This document shows positions 49,419-62,234 of a stretch of DNA of 64,000 nucleotides, piece after piece. Below the pieces are notes generated by a model. That model worked only from the letters and a program-made list of their open reading frames with translations. It was not told the DNA's origin and made no database searches. The stretch covers positions 1,266,501 through 1,330,500 of the forward strand of contig CALZFC010000007.1 in NCBI GenBank assembly GCA_945643635.1, written 5' to 3'. The stretch comes from Allodiplogaster sudhausi. Its lineage: Eukaryota > Nematoda > Chromadorea > Rhabditida > Diplogasteridae. Numbering within the stretch: the stretch's first letter is position 1; each line of letters begins with the position of its first letter. The position numbers were made by a program, and so were the translations under genes.

Positions 49419-52143
49419 ATGACTCGGCTGGTCTCTTCCGCCCTTCGCCTCAGTCGTGCTCTGCGGCTGCCAGACAACTCGAGGTCCTTCCACGTCACCG
49501 GCGCGGCCTCGTGCTCTTCCGGCGAAGGAAATCGGCCGACTAAGAATGCTGGAACTTGCAAGAGTTGCGGCAAGCCACTGAAGTCCGCTGCCAGTATCCG
49601 TGAGTATTCCCAGTGTTCTTTTCGAGCGGGAACGTCGTTTCACTGTTTCTTTTCACGTGGCTAGCACGTTGCTGTTCTTTTCTAAACTGGTTGATCACTC
49701 TTTGTACTCTTTTGGACAAAGGTTGTCGAATTAAGACGCATCAGTCGGGTTGTTATTCGATTTTTTTTGGTTGATTACGTGCACATTACAGCTGAAATTG
49801 TTGAACCTTCTAACGAATCTATTCGGCTCAGTATTAGTTATTCTCTCCTTTAAACGAAATTTTAACGCTTATTATGTGTGTCTTGTTTTGCAGCATCTTC
49901 TCGATATGTCGTCTGCGAGTCTTGCAACAAATTGTACCAGGGCGGAGTTGTTGAAGACGCTTCTCAGAAATGGAATCTTTTGAAGCCGGAACAACGACGG
50001 AGTCCTCCCTACCCTACTCAAATTGCGGAATATCTCGACCACTACGTTGTCGGGCAGCAGCAGGTTTAAATTTTTTTTTTAAATTGCATTCAATTTTAGG
50101 TATTCTTTTTGGATCGAGAAATAAAGGGATTATTTTTTTTCCAATTTTAGGCTTCAGATGTCATTTTTTAACAACATACACCAATGAGATTGCAGGCGAA
50201 GAAGACGCTAGCGGTGGCCGTGTACCAGCACTACAGACGCCTCGAGCACAACTTCGAAATGGGTGTGTCGGGTGGTGCCGCCAGTGCCGCGCTGAACAGC
50301 GAGAAGCCGACGGGTACGACTCCTCCCCGCGGCATCCTCTACCAGGATGAAATGAGCCAGAGCGTGAGCGGAGTGCTGTCCGCGCGCGGCCCTCCGACTT
50401 CCCCTCAGGTGCCCACCTTCCGCGCCCTTCCCGAGAAGGAGCCGGCCATCCGGCTGGACAAGTCCAACATCATCCTGCTCGGCCCTTCTGGCGTCGGCAA
50501 GACATTCGTGACTCAGACTCTTGCTCGTGTTCTCGATGTTCCCATCGCACTCTGCGACTGCACCAGCATGACTCAGGTTTCTCTTTGTTGATAAATTTTT
50601 CTTCCTATTTTTAATTTGATAAAAATTTTTGGTGTTTCAGTTCTTGCAGTTCTCTTAAAGTAATGATCCAAAGCGGCTGATTTAACAGGCTGGCTACGTG
50701 GGAGAAGACGTCGAGAGTGTCATTCAAAAGCTAGTGCAGGCTGCGGGTGGAAATGTAGAGAGGGCCCAGCAGGGAATCGTCTTCCTTGATGAAGTTGACA
50801 AGGTTAGAGGGAGAGAGAGAAAGAGCGAGTTAGAGCGAGAGAGAGAAAGAGCGAGTTAGAGCGAGAGAGAGAGAGAGAGTGACTGCGATAGAGAGAGCAG
50901 GAGTACATGGAAAGAGGAGAGAGAGAGAGCATTGAAAGAGGAGAGACAATAGATAGAGAGTAAGATAAAGAGATCTGCAGATAGCATCAGCCCACGAAGG
51001 CCACTCGCATGCCTACCGGGATGTGTCCGGAGAGGGAGTGCAGCACGCACTGCTGAAGCTGGTGGAAGGGACGGTTGTGAATGTCAAGAGTGGACGGAAG
51101 GGCGTCGGGGCACAACAGGAAACTGTTCAGGTTTCCTCTCTTTCCCGTATTATTCTAGATTTCGAGTCTAACTAAATTGGGGATACTGTAGGTTGACACG
51201 ACGGACATCCTCTTCGTTGCTTCTGGTGCATTCACAGCACTCGATCGAATTGTCGGAACTCGCCTCGATAAGAAGGCCGTCGGCTTTGGTCAACTCATTT
51301 ACATTATTTTTTTACTTTAAAAATTGCTTGCAGTTATTCAATAACTTCTCTTCAGGCACTTCTTCTGGTTCGCTTCGAATCACGAATGAAGATATGGAGA
51401 GTGAAGCAGCACGCAAGAGAGATTCGCTGCTCTCTCAGGTTGCCTTTATTTGAATTTATTCTCTTTATTTATTATGTGCTTTACTCATATGTGAGTACAG
51501 ATGGGTTGTTCCTGTAGTTTTTTTGCATTCATATTGTCATTGTAATTTTTATTTATTTAAATGATAACGAAAAAGTGTTAACAGGCAGACCAAGGCGACC
51601 TGATCTCGTTTGGGATCGTGCCGGAACTGGTGGGCCGCTTCCCCGTCATCGTCCCCTTCCACTCCTTCGACCTTCACATGCTCGTGCGTGTCCTCACCGA
51701 ACCACACAACTCACTCCTCGCGCAGATGAAATTGCAATTCGCATTTGACAATGTCAGCTGCATTCTTTCTCACCTACTCATGCTTTGCCAGCTTTCCTTC
51801 ATTTTGTATTTACAGAATCAACTGATGCATACTTACATATTAAGCGAGACCTGTTTGTCTGCCTGACGATATAAACAGCCAAACAATACTTCAGGTTGAC
51901 CTGACGCTGTCGGCGGAGGCCCTCGAGGAGGTGGCTCGGATGGCGCTGGAAAGGAAGACGGGAGCGCGCGCCCTCCGCTCCATCGTGGAGAACGTGTTGC
52001 TGGACGCGAAGTTCGTTGTGCCCGGCAGCGACATCGAGGCAGTTCACGTGACTCGCGAGGCAGTGAGGGGAGAGTCCCCCGTCATCCTCTCCAGGAGAAA
52101 GGCTGACGAGGAGGAGCGGCCCGCTTCCGCTGCTCTCTCATGA
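49419..52143 (+). CDS. CLPX: mitochondrial ClpX unfoldase (AAA+)
   Basis: Nine exons (49419-49599, 49894-50063, 50196-50576, 50689-50802, 50981-51130, 51192-51288, 51356-51438, 51585-51752, 51895-52143) join in frame to 530 codons. ClpX is the ATPase that unfolds substrates for ClpP in the mitochondrial matrix. Seen: an Arg/Ser/Leu-rich presequence with SRSFHVT, a C4 zinc domain (CKSCGKPL...CESCNKLY), HYVVGQQQ, Walker A GPSGVGKT, pore loop [10 protein letters not shown], Walker [29 protein letters not shown], the VGFG ClpP-docking-like loop, [13 protein letters not shown] and a C-terminal small domain with [11 protein letters not shown]. Intron 4 carries GAGA repeats. The start at 49419 was chosen because it gives the presequence; a longer form from 49308 is possible. 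Confidence 0.95.
50806..50935. repeat. GA-rich tract in ClpX intron 4
   Basis: GA repeats with GAGTTAGAGC interruptions directly after the donor that follows the Walker B exon. Confidence 0.85.
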
Positions 52144-53145
52144 CCCTTCTCGCCCTCTTCCACTCCCTACTCGCCCTTGTAAACTTTCCCACCGATAAAG
52201 TGAACGACAATCCGATTGCAAACTCGAGTAGTGATATGCACTCTCCCCCTTGTCTGTGTACATAGCTCCATCCACTCCTTCCAGCCCCGCCTACTTTCTA
52301 CTTGCCTGGCATTTTTGTCCCGTGGCAACTCGTCGTTTCTTCATTCACTGACTCCTTTCTCGCACTTTTTATCTTAAAATCGTAAACAAAAAAAAATTAT
52401 TTCGACGTGCAGAATGCTATAGTACGTTAAAACTATTTTTCTCTTTCTAATATTAAGAGGTTCTTTCTAAAGATAAGAGGTTACGTATTTGTTATTGTTG
52501 CTTAACAAACACACTCGGAACATCTGGGTTATGAGAGGAGACGGAGCATGAGAGAGAGAGAGAGAGGCAGGGAAAGCTGGAGGGTACCTTGTTAAGGAAG
52601 AAAAAGACCATATCAGAGAAATGATGTAATGTGTGACGAACAGAAGTCAGGACTCAACATAGGAAGAGATTTCACTAGATATTATTTGAGAAGGGAAGGC
52701 TAATAATTGCATTGAAAGTTCAAAGAGCACACCCAATCTCGACTCGAAAGTTTTGCTAATCATGGTAAAACTGGTAAAAACTCGATTAAAGCATAGCGAA
52801 ACAAGGACCTCACCTCAGTTCAAAATGGCGGAATTCAGAAGAATTCTAGGAATAATCTTTTGACAAAGTCTACACGCTCATTATGAGAAAGAATGAGAAA
52901 ACACCACCGTGAAGCTAACAAATATTATCTAAGTATGAGAAGACATCATGCGTACCTATGGTCTAATAAAACCAAAGTTTCAAAATTCATTGTTAACAAA
53001 AATCAACGATTTGTCAAAATCCTAACTGAGAATGTATCATGAATAACTTATGAAAGCAGCCTGACACGAAATTCGGAAAGAAAAGAGTGAGATAGTTGAG
53101 AGAGAGAGAGAAACTATGTAAAGTGAGGAGAGATTGAAAAGACGG
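52144..53145. other. convergent 3' spacer, ClpX / SLC4
   Basis: About 1 kb of unique, mostly AT-rich DNA between two converging stop codons. A GATAAA near 52194 could serve as a weak ClpX poly(A) signal. Short GA tracts occur at about 52550-52566 and 53098-53110. No gene is recognised. Confidence 0.5.
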
Positions 53146-55271
53146 TTAGGGAGGAGTGGTCTTCCTGAGGAGCGGCTGCGACTCGGCCTCCGGCTGTTGC
53201 AGATCGTTCTGCGAGGGATGTGGAGAAGGGCGGATCACCTGGAAGATTATTTCTTTCATATTCCCAATTCACTCAAAACTATATGTTTTATTTTCGTTTC
53301 AATTCCAAGAATATGGGTGCAACAATTTCTAACGTTGCCCGCGTAAAATGGAGTGTTTGCAAATAAGAAATGAAATTGAAGTATGAGAGGGGGAGAGAGA
53401 AATGGCGAGAGAAAGAGAGATAAAATACCTTGATCATGATGGCGTCGTCATCGTCCTCTGGCTGTGCCAGTCGTGCCTCGCTGCCTTCCCTGAAGAGTCT
53501 GGTCATGGATGGGAAGAGAGCAAAGGAATAAAGAGTGCGTCCTTACGAGTGTCTCTTCACTGGCGATGCGGGCGTGTCCTTCCCGAAAGATCCCTTCGAA
53601 TCCACGCTGGTGATGTGCTTCCACAGCCCGCTGTTGTTCAGCTAAAACGTTACAATATCATGAAATGTCAATCGATTCCGAAACTTAAAAAAGCTCCAAA
53701 GAACAGCCAATAACTGACCTCCTTGGAAATGTTAATGGAGTGGGAAGGTTCTTGGATGGACGCGAGCGGTATCTTGATGACTTTTCCATCGGTTGTCGGG
53801 ATGTGGAGATGGGCTTCTGTCTTGACTGCGTGGATCGTGGTTTGGCACTGGTCATTCTCCACTTCGATCTCCACTGCCTCCGCCTAAAGAGAATAGAGGC
53901 TGAGGAATGAAGGACATGAGAAAGAGAAGTGGGACGATGAAATGGGAAAAAACGAGAGAGTGCACAAGGGGGGAGAGATCAGAGAGAGAGAGAGAGGCGA
54001 AAAGAGAAGAAGAAAAAAAGTAGATGAAAAAACACCGCAAGATATTGTAATAAGATATTCTTCTGACATTGCTCATTTTCTTGTGTTGGTCTTCCTTCTT
54101 TCTGAGATGGAAGTCAGGCATCGGATCGTCGAGATATTTGAGATCCGACGCAGTGAAGAAGACTTCAATCGCCTTCCTCACTCCCACCATCACCACGAGC
54201 TGCAATCCAAGTTCGTCTATCAAATAAACATATAATTTAGTTCTACTTATAACTAATATTTTGTAAAATAAATATATTAAAACCCCTACCATAATCGGAA
54301 ACATGATTGACGTGGCTTTGATGGACTTAACGATCCAGAGGACTGCAAGACAAAGAGTCTGGAAGAGCGTGAAGAGATGGATCTTGCGGATGGGGACATG
54401 GCGGATATAGATGGTGTCAGGCTGGTACTTCATGGGCATGAGAAGGAGGAGGATCCGGTCGAAGAGTTGGATGCCGCCCAGGGCAGCGATTCCCATGTAG
54501 AGGAAGACTCCGTACAGCACTGGCATCGGGATGCGACTCAGCACTCCTGTCATCAACACAGAACCACCTGCAACAACAATTACATCTTATTCAACCACTT
54601 TTCTTCCTCACAATTTCTCTACCCCCTCTTCTTTCTCTCTTCTTCTCTCATTTAAAGATCACTTCGTCTGACCAATCAAGACGAATGTGACTATTCCTGT
54701 GAGTCTCTGTTCCCGCACTCCAATGAACTGCGCCACTTCTCCGGGTGCTTTGCTCTCGCTTTCAACCTAGAAAATGCTCGAATGGAGGGGCTTGCATTTC
54801 TCTAGCCAGGTAAACCTTGAGTGAGTTGATGTGATTTATGGAAAGAACAGTAGCTGCGACGTAGATGGGAAGGCCGAGCCAGCCTACCAGCATAATCAGA
54901 ATGGACAGCACCAGGAGGTCCAAGTGGTAACCGCAGCCCTGGAATCATCTCTTTCACAATACATTCCTATCTTAATTTTTCTCGCTCTTCATTGCACTCT
55001 CTCTCTCTCTATTCTCTCTGACCTTCTTGAGCTTGTTCTCCTTGCGGTTGACGATGACAGTGGTGATCTGCTGGTCCATGAAGATGAGAATGCACGCGAG
55101 GGTGGCCGGGAGGAGAGCGAGAGGAACCGTCCAGAAAGGGTTGCCGTCGAAGGGAGGAATGAACCAGCCGCGACCTTCCCAGGTTGGCTAAAGTTACTTT
55201 TACTCCTTCATGGTTCATCAACATGTTTAATATCGTTTCTAATTTATCGTTGCTAAGTTACTGAGATAGAA

Positions 55272-55302
<31 letters not shown>

Positions 55303-55342
55303 GCGAGAGAGAGAGAGCGAGAGAAAGAGAGAGCGCGAGAGC

Positions 55343-55392
<50 letters not shown>

Positions 55393-57881
55393 AACCCGGA
55401 AGGTGGATGGAACATTGAGCTTGGGCGTGTTGATACCCACGTAGCCATCGATGCAAGTCATGGCAATGATCGCAATCATCACGGCGAAGTCAGAGAAGAC
55501 TTGGCGGACTCGAGACGGGAAGTAACACGAGTTACGGCACTTCTGCAAGTTATTCATTCTTACTTTTACAGTTATCTACTTTAGTTTCCGGTCCAATTAA
55601 ACGGGGGAGGAGTTGGGAAAGAACCTTGAGAGTTATGGCCAAGAAAAAGGTGCCGAGTGCGAGAAGAATGGACATCAGGAGTTTATCGTAGAGAGGATAG
55701 CACGAGTCTCCTTCGAACTTCCCGTAGAGGTCGCGGCACTGGTCCAGGCCGACCTGAGCAAGGCCAGATAGTTATATCTAGAGACCGCAGTAAGCAAAAG
55801 TTTGACACAGCGAACTCGGGCCGGGTGCTACCGTACCCGTTCCTTAAGCACAGCTTGCCAGCGAACACGACATTTTTGAGTTTAAAATTATTTCCGCCGC
55901 GTTTTCATAGCTGTTGAGATGTTTTTTTTCTTTATCGACAACAAGGTAGGCAGTAGATGGTAAAGACGCCATTTTGACCAGTTTCGCTGTCCATTCTAGT
56001 GGTCAGGAGCAACATGAAACATTTTGCCTGTATTTTCCTCGCCGCTTAAATTGAGTTAAATCTCTATTATATACTGTCGTGGTCAACAAGTTTCCATGTT
56101 TTATTTAAAGCTATGGCCTTTCTAAATGCGTGCAGAAATTTTGAAGACACCGCGGAGCAAGACCTTTTAGATATGATCAAAAATGTTTTTAGCATATCAA
56201 GGGGATTTTACATTTTGAGCTGAAAACCTATTTTATACTTTCGTGGTCAACAGATTTCTTAGTTTCATTTAAAGCTATGGCCTTTCTGTATAACTACACA
56301 AAATTTGAGGGTGGTGCGGAGCAAGACTTTTTAGATATGATCAAAAATGTTTTGTTTAGCATATCAAGGGGATTTCACATTTTGAGCTGAAAACCTACTT
56401 TATACTTTCGTGGTCAACAGATTTCTCGGTTTCTTTTAAAGCTATGGCCATTCTGTATAACTGCACAAAATTTGAGGGTGGTGCGGAACGAGACTTTTTA
56501 GATATCATCAAAAATGTTTTGTTTAGCATATCAAGGGGATTTCACATTTTGAGCTGAAAACCTATTTTATACTTTCGTGGTCAACAGATTTCTTAGTTTC
56601 ATTTAAAGCTATGGCCTTTCTGTATAACTACACAAAATTTGAGGGTGGTGCGGAGCAAGACTTTTTAGATATGATCAAAAATGTTTTGTTTAGCATATCA
56701 AGGGGATTTCACATTTTGAGCTGAAAACCTACTTTATACTTTCGTGGTCAACAGATTTCTTCGTTTTGTTTAAAGCTATGACCACTCTTTATAACTGCAC
56801 AAAATTTGAGGGTGGTGAGGATTAGTTGAGCAGGAGCATGCATCGTCTGTAGCGATCATCTGACCGGCCAAACTTCATTTGACATAATGACATGCATCGG
56901 CAGGCATACTGTAGGCGTCCCATTCTCCACAGGAATAAGCATATTAAAAAAGACTTTTAATTACTTAATTTCAATTTTGTTTGGGTTTCTGATTATGGAT
57001 TTTGGTTTCTCGTCACCAAAAACCCCCAGAAACATCATTAGTTTTCATTGCATTGCTATTTGAAAAAATCATCTGCGGTCTCTAGTTATATCTCTTGATC
57101 TTCAGAACATTAAAGGAGCTCGAATGCAGAAGAGAAAAGGATGCCTTGGAGAAGTCGATAAAAGTGTCGTTGTGTCGAATGGGCCATCCCTTCTGCTCAA
57201 TCAGCTCGCCCGCCTTCTGGAACTGCGTATCCGAGAGAACTCCTCCGTGACACGCGCACGTTCCTTCCATCACAGTTCGGCTGTACTTGATCACATCCAG
57301 CTGGCCTGAACGAACAAAACATGCATTTACTTTTAAACTGAAGGAATAAACAACCTTTAATCTTCCACAACTTCATGAGTGCTTCGTATACAAAGATGAC
57401 GGCGATGAGAGTCGCAAAGGACTCTTCAGTGAAGCGAGTGATGTACGACACCTCCAATCACTGCAGTCTCTTTCAGCTTTGTTCATTTCACTCTCTTAGG
57501 CCGCCAAATATTAATCAAATCGAATATTGTAAGAAAAAAATTAACGCTTAGACACAACAACGACTAATTTTAAATCTCATTACAATTAAGTCACACTGTT
57601 AGAATTATATATAATTTTATAACGAAAAAATTAACAAGAAAAAGAATAAAGAAAGAAATGAGGACTGACGAGAGAGGAAGCATCGGTGATGCACATGAGG
57701 AAGACAATGAGGGCAGTCCAGACATGGACCCAGGCACGGAACGAAAGATACTTGATGCCCAGGCGGGTGCACAGGTCGAACACTATCGTCTCGAACACCA
57801 GCACGGGGCCCGTGCTGCCTATGATGGTCAACGGCTGGCCGGAGAACAAGTGGTACACGATTCCGCAGATAGCACCTGCAG

Positions 57882-57920
<39 letters not shown>

Positions 57921-57976
57921 GAGACAGAGAGAGAGAAACAGAGGGGATGTATGGAGAGAGAGAGGGAGAGAGAAAA

Positions 57977-58040
<64 letters not shown>

Positions 58041-61000
58041 AAAGGAAAAGTGAGAGGAGGTATAATACAGAATTGAAAACTTTATGCATTTGACAGGCTT
58101 TTTAATTAAAGAAAAAGCTCTCACTACACGCGCATATATACAATGTACTCATAATCATAGAGACTTGGATACCATCACAAATTTTCTATAGTCATCATAT
58201 GAAGAACGATTTGTAGCAATGAATACGAATACAATCAGTAAGGCCCCTGACCTATCTCAGACCAAAATACGTAACTTTTGATAAAAGTGAATGAATCTTC
58301 CATACCTCCGAAGAGATTCTCCATAGCTGCCATCCTCTGGTGGGTGGCCTCTTCGAGTAGCCCGCCAAAGGTGACAATGGGAGCGAGCAGGGCGAAGTAC
58401 ATGAAGCAGATGGTGGCCACGCACTGGAGGTTCAGGGCGTCAGTGAAGTCGGAGAGGTAGTGGGGCGCTTTTCTCTTGATGTCCAGGATGAGGCCGCCGC
58501 AGAGTCGGCCCGTTCGCTGCAGCGCCGGGTCATTTCCGTGGCCGCCGCCTGAAGAAGTGGCCATTTGTTTTATTTAAAAAAAACAGTTTTAAATAGTGCT
58601 GACCATCCTCATCACTGTCAATCTTCTTGGCCGATATTCCTTTGCCGGGTGCTTCTTCGATGAGGAGTTCCTTGGCTATTTGCTTCCTCTTCTCCTGGGA
58701 GGGCAGCTGACTCGGAGGCTCGATTCGTGTGGCGGGATCCCATTCTCCAGGTGGCAGAACTGTTACCTAAAACGCTTAGTATAACACCATGGTACATGTG
58801 AAGAAATAGTAAAGACAAAAGATTTAAGAGACAAAGAAAACATTACAAAGTAAATACAAGGTAGATACAAAACATTAAAATACCTGATCGAGGAATTCGT
58901 CAATTCCATCGATGAGATCGCTTCTGTTTCGTGCCTCGAAGGCAACGTCGTGAAAAATCTTGAAATGACAACATATGATTAGATATGAATAAAGAGCAGT
59001 ATAAAAGAATACTAAAAGGGGAAGGAGCCAACCTCATCTGCCATGAGAGTCGCGATGGCTCGGCCGATCTCTCTGTACTGGGCGCCATTGCCCTGAGGGC
59101 CGAGCAGTACGAAGATGAATCGGGTTGGCACGGGGACCTACAACACACTCTGAGTCTCTCTTCCCTCTCCTTTCCCCACAATAACCCAACCTCAGTTAGA
59201 TCGCCAAGAATCGAGGCAGTCTTGAGGCGGATGAATGCGCAGATGTGTCTGTGAAGGAAGTCAACCTGCAATTGGGAACAGATGTCGAATTCGACCACCC
59301 ACAAGCTATCCTCTTCTTCTTTCCATGTACAATCAAACCAGTGATGGAGGTGTCAATCGTGCTTTCATTGTTTGGAATGTTCTGGCAAAATTCTCACATC
59401 ATGAAGAAATTCAGATGTGCTTACCACTAGGTATTATGGCGTTTGCAATGAACAGTCAATGAAGCAAAATAGATATCAAGAATAAAATAGATATCAAGAA
59501 GAAAAGAGTGTATTCAATGGAAATTTATTAGCCTAACAACCAAACTCCATCTCCCAAACAGTGTGGAGGAAAAAAAGACTACGGCAAGGATACACAAGAT
59601 TGAGAGTGGCGGAGGGAGCGGATCTCTGAACTTTGTCGCCACCGTGCTCTACACTATTCTCGTTCTCTTATCAGTATTTTACTTTTCTCCCGTCCACTCT
59701 CAACTGTTTTCTGTTGTTCCCCTCTCTCTCGTTCTTTCTTATTTTCTTCTCTGCCCCTATTCTATATCTTCATTTCCTTTCTCTCTCAACGTCTCGGTTC
59801 TTTCTTCCCCCCTTCTTTCTGCCTTCTTTCTCTATGCGTCACCTCGCCGACATTCTCGCTTCAAGCATTTCTCAGACGCGGTGGCCCTCCTATTGCAGAG
59901 ATCACTCGGGTTGAGAAGAGGAAGCTTTTCTCTCGCAGGGAAGGGCTGATCTCTGTCATAAGCTCGCCCAGCTTTCTCTGCTTCTCTCTCTCATCCCTGT
60001 CTCTCTACCTCTCACCCTTCTATAATCTCTAGCTTATCCACGCACTACTCAACTCGAACTTCCAATACAAATGTTGCTATGGCAATTTAAATGGAGGCAT
60101 TTCTAGGATGTGCTTGCTGGATATTTTGCAGCTTCGTTTGTAGTCCTTACATTTGTCTCCCCAAAAAACCGAACAAAGAAGGAAAAGCAAAGAGCAGAGG
60201 AATGTAAGGAGAAACAGGCAACGTAAGGAGAAATGGTGAGACAAGGAGAAGAGGAGAAGCAGAGAGGAAATGTAAAAAAAAAATTCATATAGAGAGCGAT
60301 AGAAGTAAAGAGAAAAGGGAGAGAGAAAGAAAGAGACAGGGAAAAAAGAAGGACGCGGGCTGCAGCCGAGAGAAAAGCATGCGAAATGAAATGAATAAAA
60401 TGATGCATTCAGCTAAACAAACAAAGAGATTAAAGCTTGCACGGGGGCGTAAACGGGAATAGAAAAAGAAATGATGAAGGCGTGAACGGACCTCTCCAAT
60501 CAGGACATTCGAAGCTTCGACCCCGACGGGGAGCTTCTTCAAGAAGTGCGTGTTCCCCTTGGCGACATCTGTGCTGGAACTCTCTTTCTGTAGCTCGCGA
60601 GGCATACTCTCCACCTGGGAACATATCTCGCTTCTTTTCTGTTCTGTCTTTCTTCTCGTCTCTCTCAATCCGACTCCTCACACCTTCTGCCACTCCCTCC
60701 TTCTCTCTCTCTGTGCCATTTTCTCTCCCGTTCTCCACCTTGGGCAATTCCAGAGTTGGCCCGCCCTTCTTGGCATCTTCAGCAGACTTGGCCAGATTGC
60801 GGCCATGCGATAGGGAGCGTCCCATGTCGGAAATGGAACGGACCGCGTTGAGGAATCCGCCTTCCTTCTCGTTTCCATTGCCAGAGCGGCGTTCCTGGAG
60901 AGAAATCCCAACATATTTCCACTGTACAAATAAATGCACATTAATACATTAATTTGTCTTATAAATGATTCATACCAATAAATAAATAATAGATGCTTGG

Positions 61001-61133
61001 ACGAGGGAGACAGAGAATGGCACCCACTTCCCGGACCAAAATACAGGATCCAGACGGTGGTGCTTTCGCAGAGGAACCACTTTTCAAACCACACTGAACC
61101 AACTGCTGACTTCATCACGCCACTTCACACACA

Positions 61134-61164
<31 letters not shown>

Positions 61165-61409
61165 GGAGAGAGGGAGAGAGAGAGATCGAAGAGAGAGAGA
61201 GAGAGAGAGAAGAGAGAGAGAGAAGAGAAAGCAGAGCTGGAATAGGTCTGACCCATAACAGGGTTGTAACCCCCCGGGCCGTAAGCACGGAACACTTTGT
61301 AACCCCCCGGGATGGCCCTTTTTCACTTCATAACCCCCCAGGCCAATTTTTAACATTGTAACCCCCCGGCCCAAGTTCAAAGACATGCACTATTTCAGCA
61401 CTGAGAGAA

Positions 61410-61451
<42 letters not shown>

Positions 61452-62200
61452 AGAGAGAGAAGAGAGATGGATACCTGCTCATATTGATGGACGTGTTTTC
61501 TGTTGAGGATCTCGACGAGTTCAGCACGGAGGTCCTCTTCTACGTCGCCCGCTTTCACGAATTCGTCGACGAGTTCATCTGTAAAAATAGATCTTCATTC
61601 TTATCCTTCCATTTTGCAATTACGACAGAATTGAGTGATTCTCCAATTTTTAAAAGTAAGGCTGAAGAGCTCAAAGATCATAGAAACGGGTTCCCAAATT
61701 AGAATTCGGCGACTAGGAAAGTGAGTTGATAAGCACTTCCAAAAGTAGCAGATTATCAAGGAAGGGCAATCCCCACGCATTCTCTCTACGTCACGTGAAC
61801 ACTGTCCAAACATCTGTAATCGGTTCTAATTGTCATCAAGTTAAATTTGGTTGCTCTGTGAGTAAGTGCGTCATATCTTTGCAAGAGTTCTGTGACTATC
61901 GCAGCCAAGCAAAAAGAGGATAGCGAACATGTTGCACCAGAGTTTACAAGTATCCCCCAACATGAACGGACGAAGAACTACGGAAGTTCGTGAGAAGCGT
62001 TCAAATAAACTTGCAGAAAGATCAATTCAGGGGAGTAGCAAGATGCAATATGCCAGAACGCGCCAAATGGGACAATGAATAGACTATGAGGCCCACATTA
62101 CAGCACATTCAAAGTCATAAAATCTTTAATTTATCATTGTAACTAGCGTTAATAAACGAACAAGCAGATAGAAACCAATGTTCAGTGAGCATAAAGAAGA

Positions 62201-62234
<34 letters not shown>

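Noticed and set aside
57886..58038. Strand bias of GA/CT tracts relative to gene direction (as a splicing enhancer)
   Set aside because: Checked across genes: some introns carry CT on the sense strand and others GA (COASY, CNGB intron 1, SNX, NUDT7, ClpX), so there is no consistent bias.
59563..59949. Plus-strand ORF within the large SLC4 intron as a nested gene
   Set aside because: Low-complexity Ser/Leu/Phe composition, no family match and no splice continuation.
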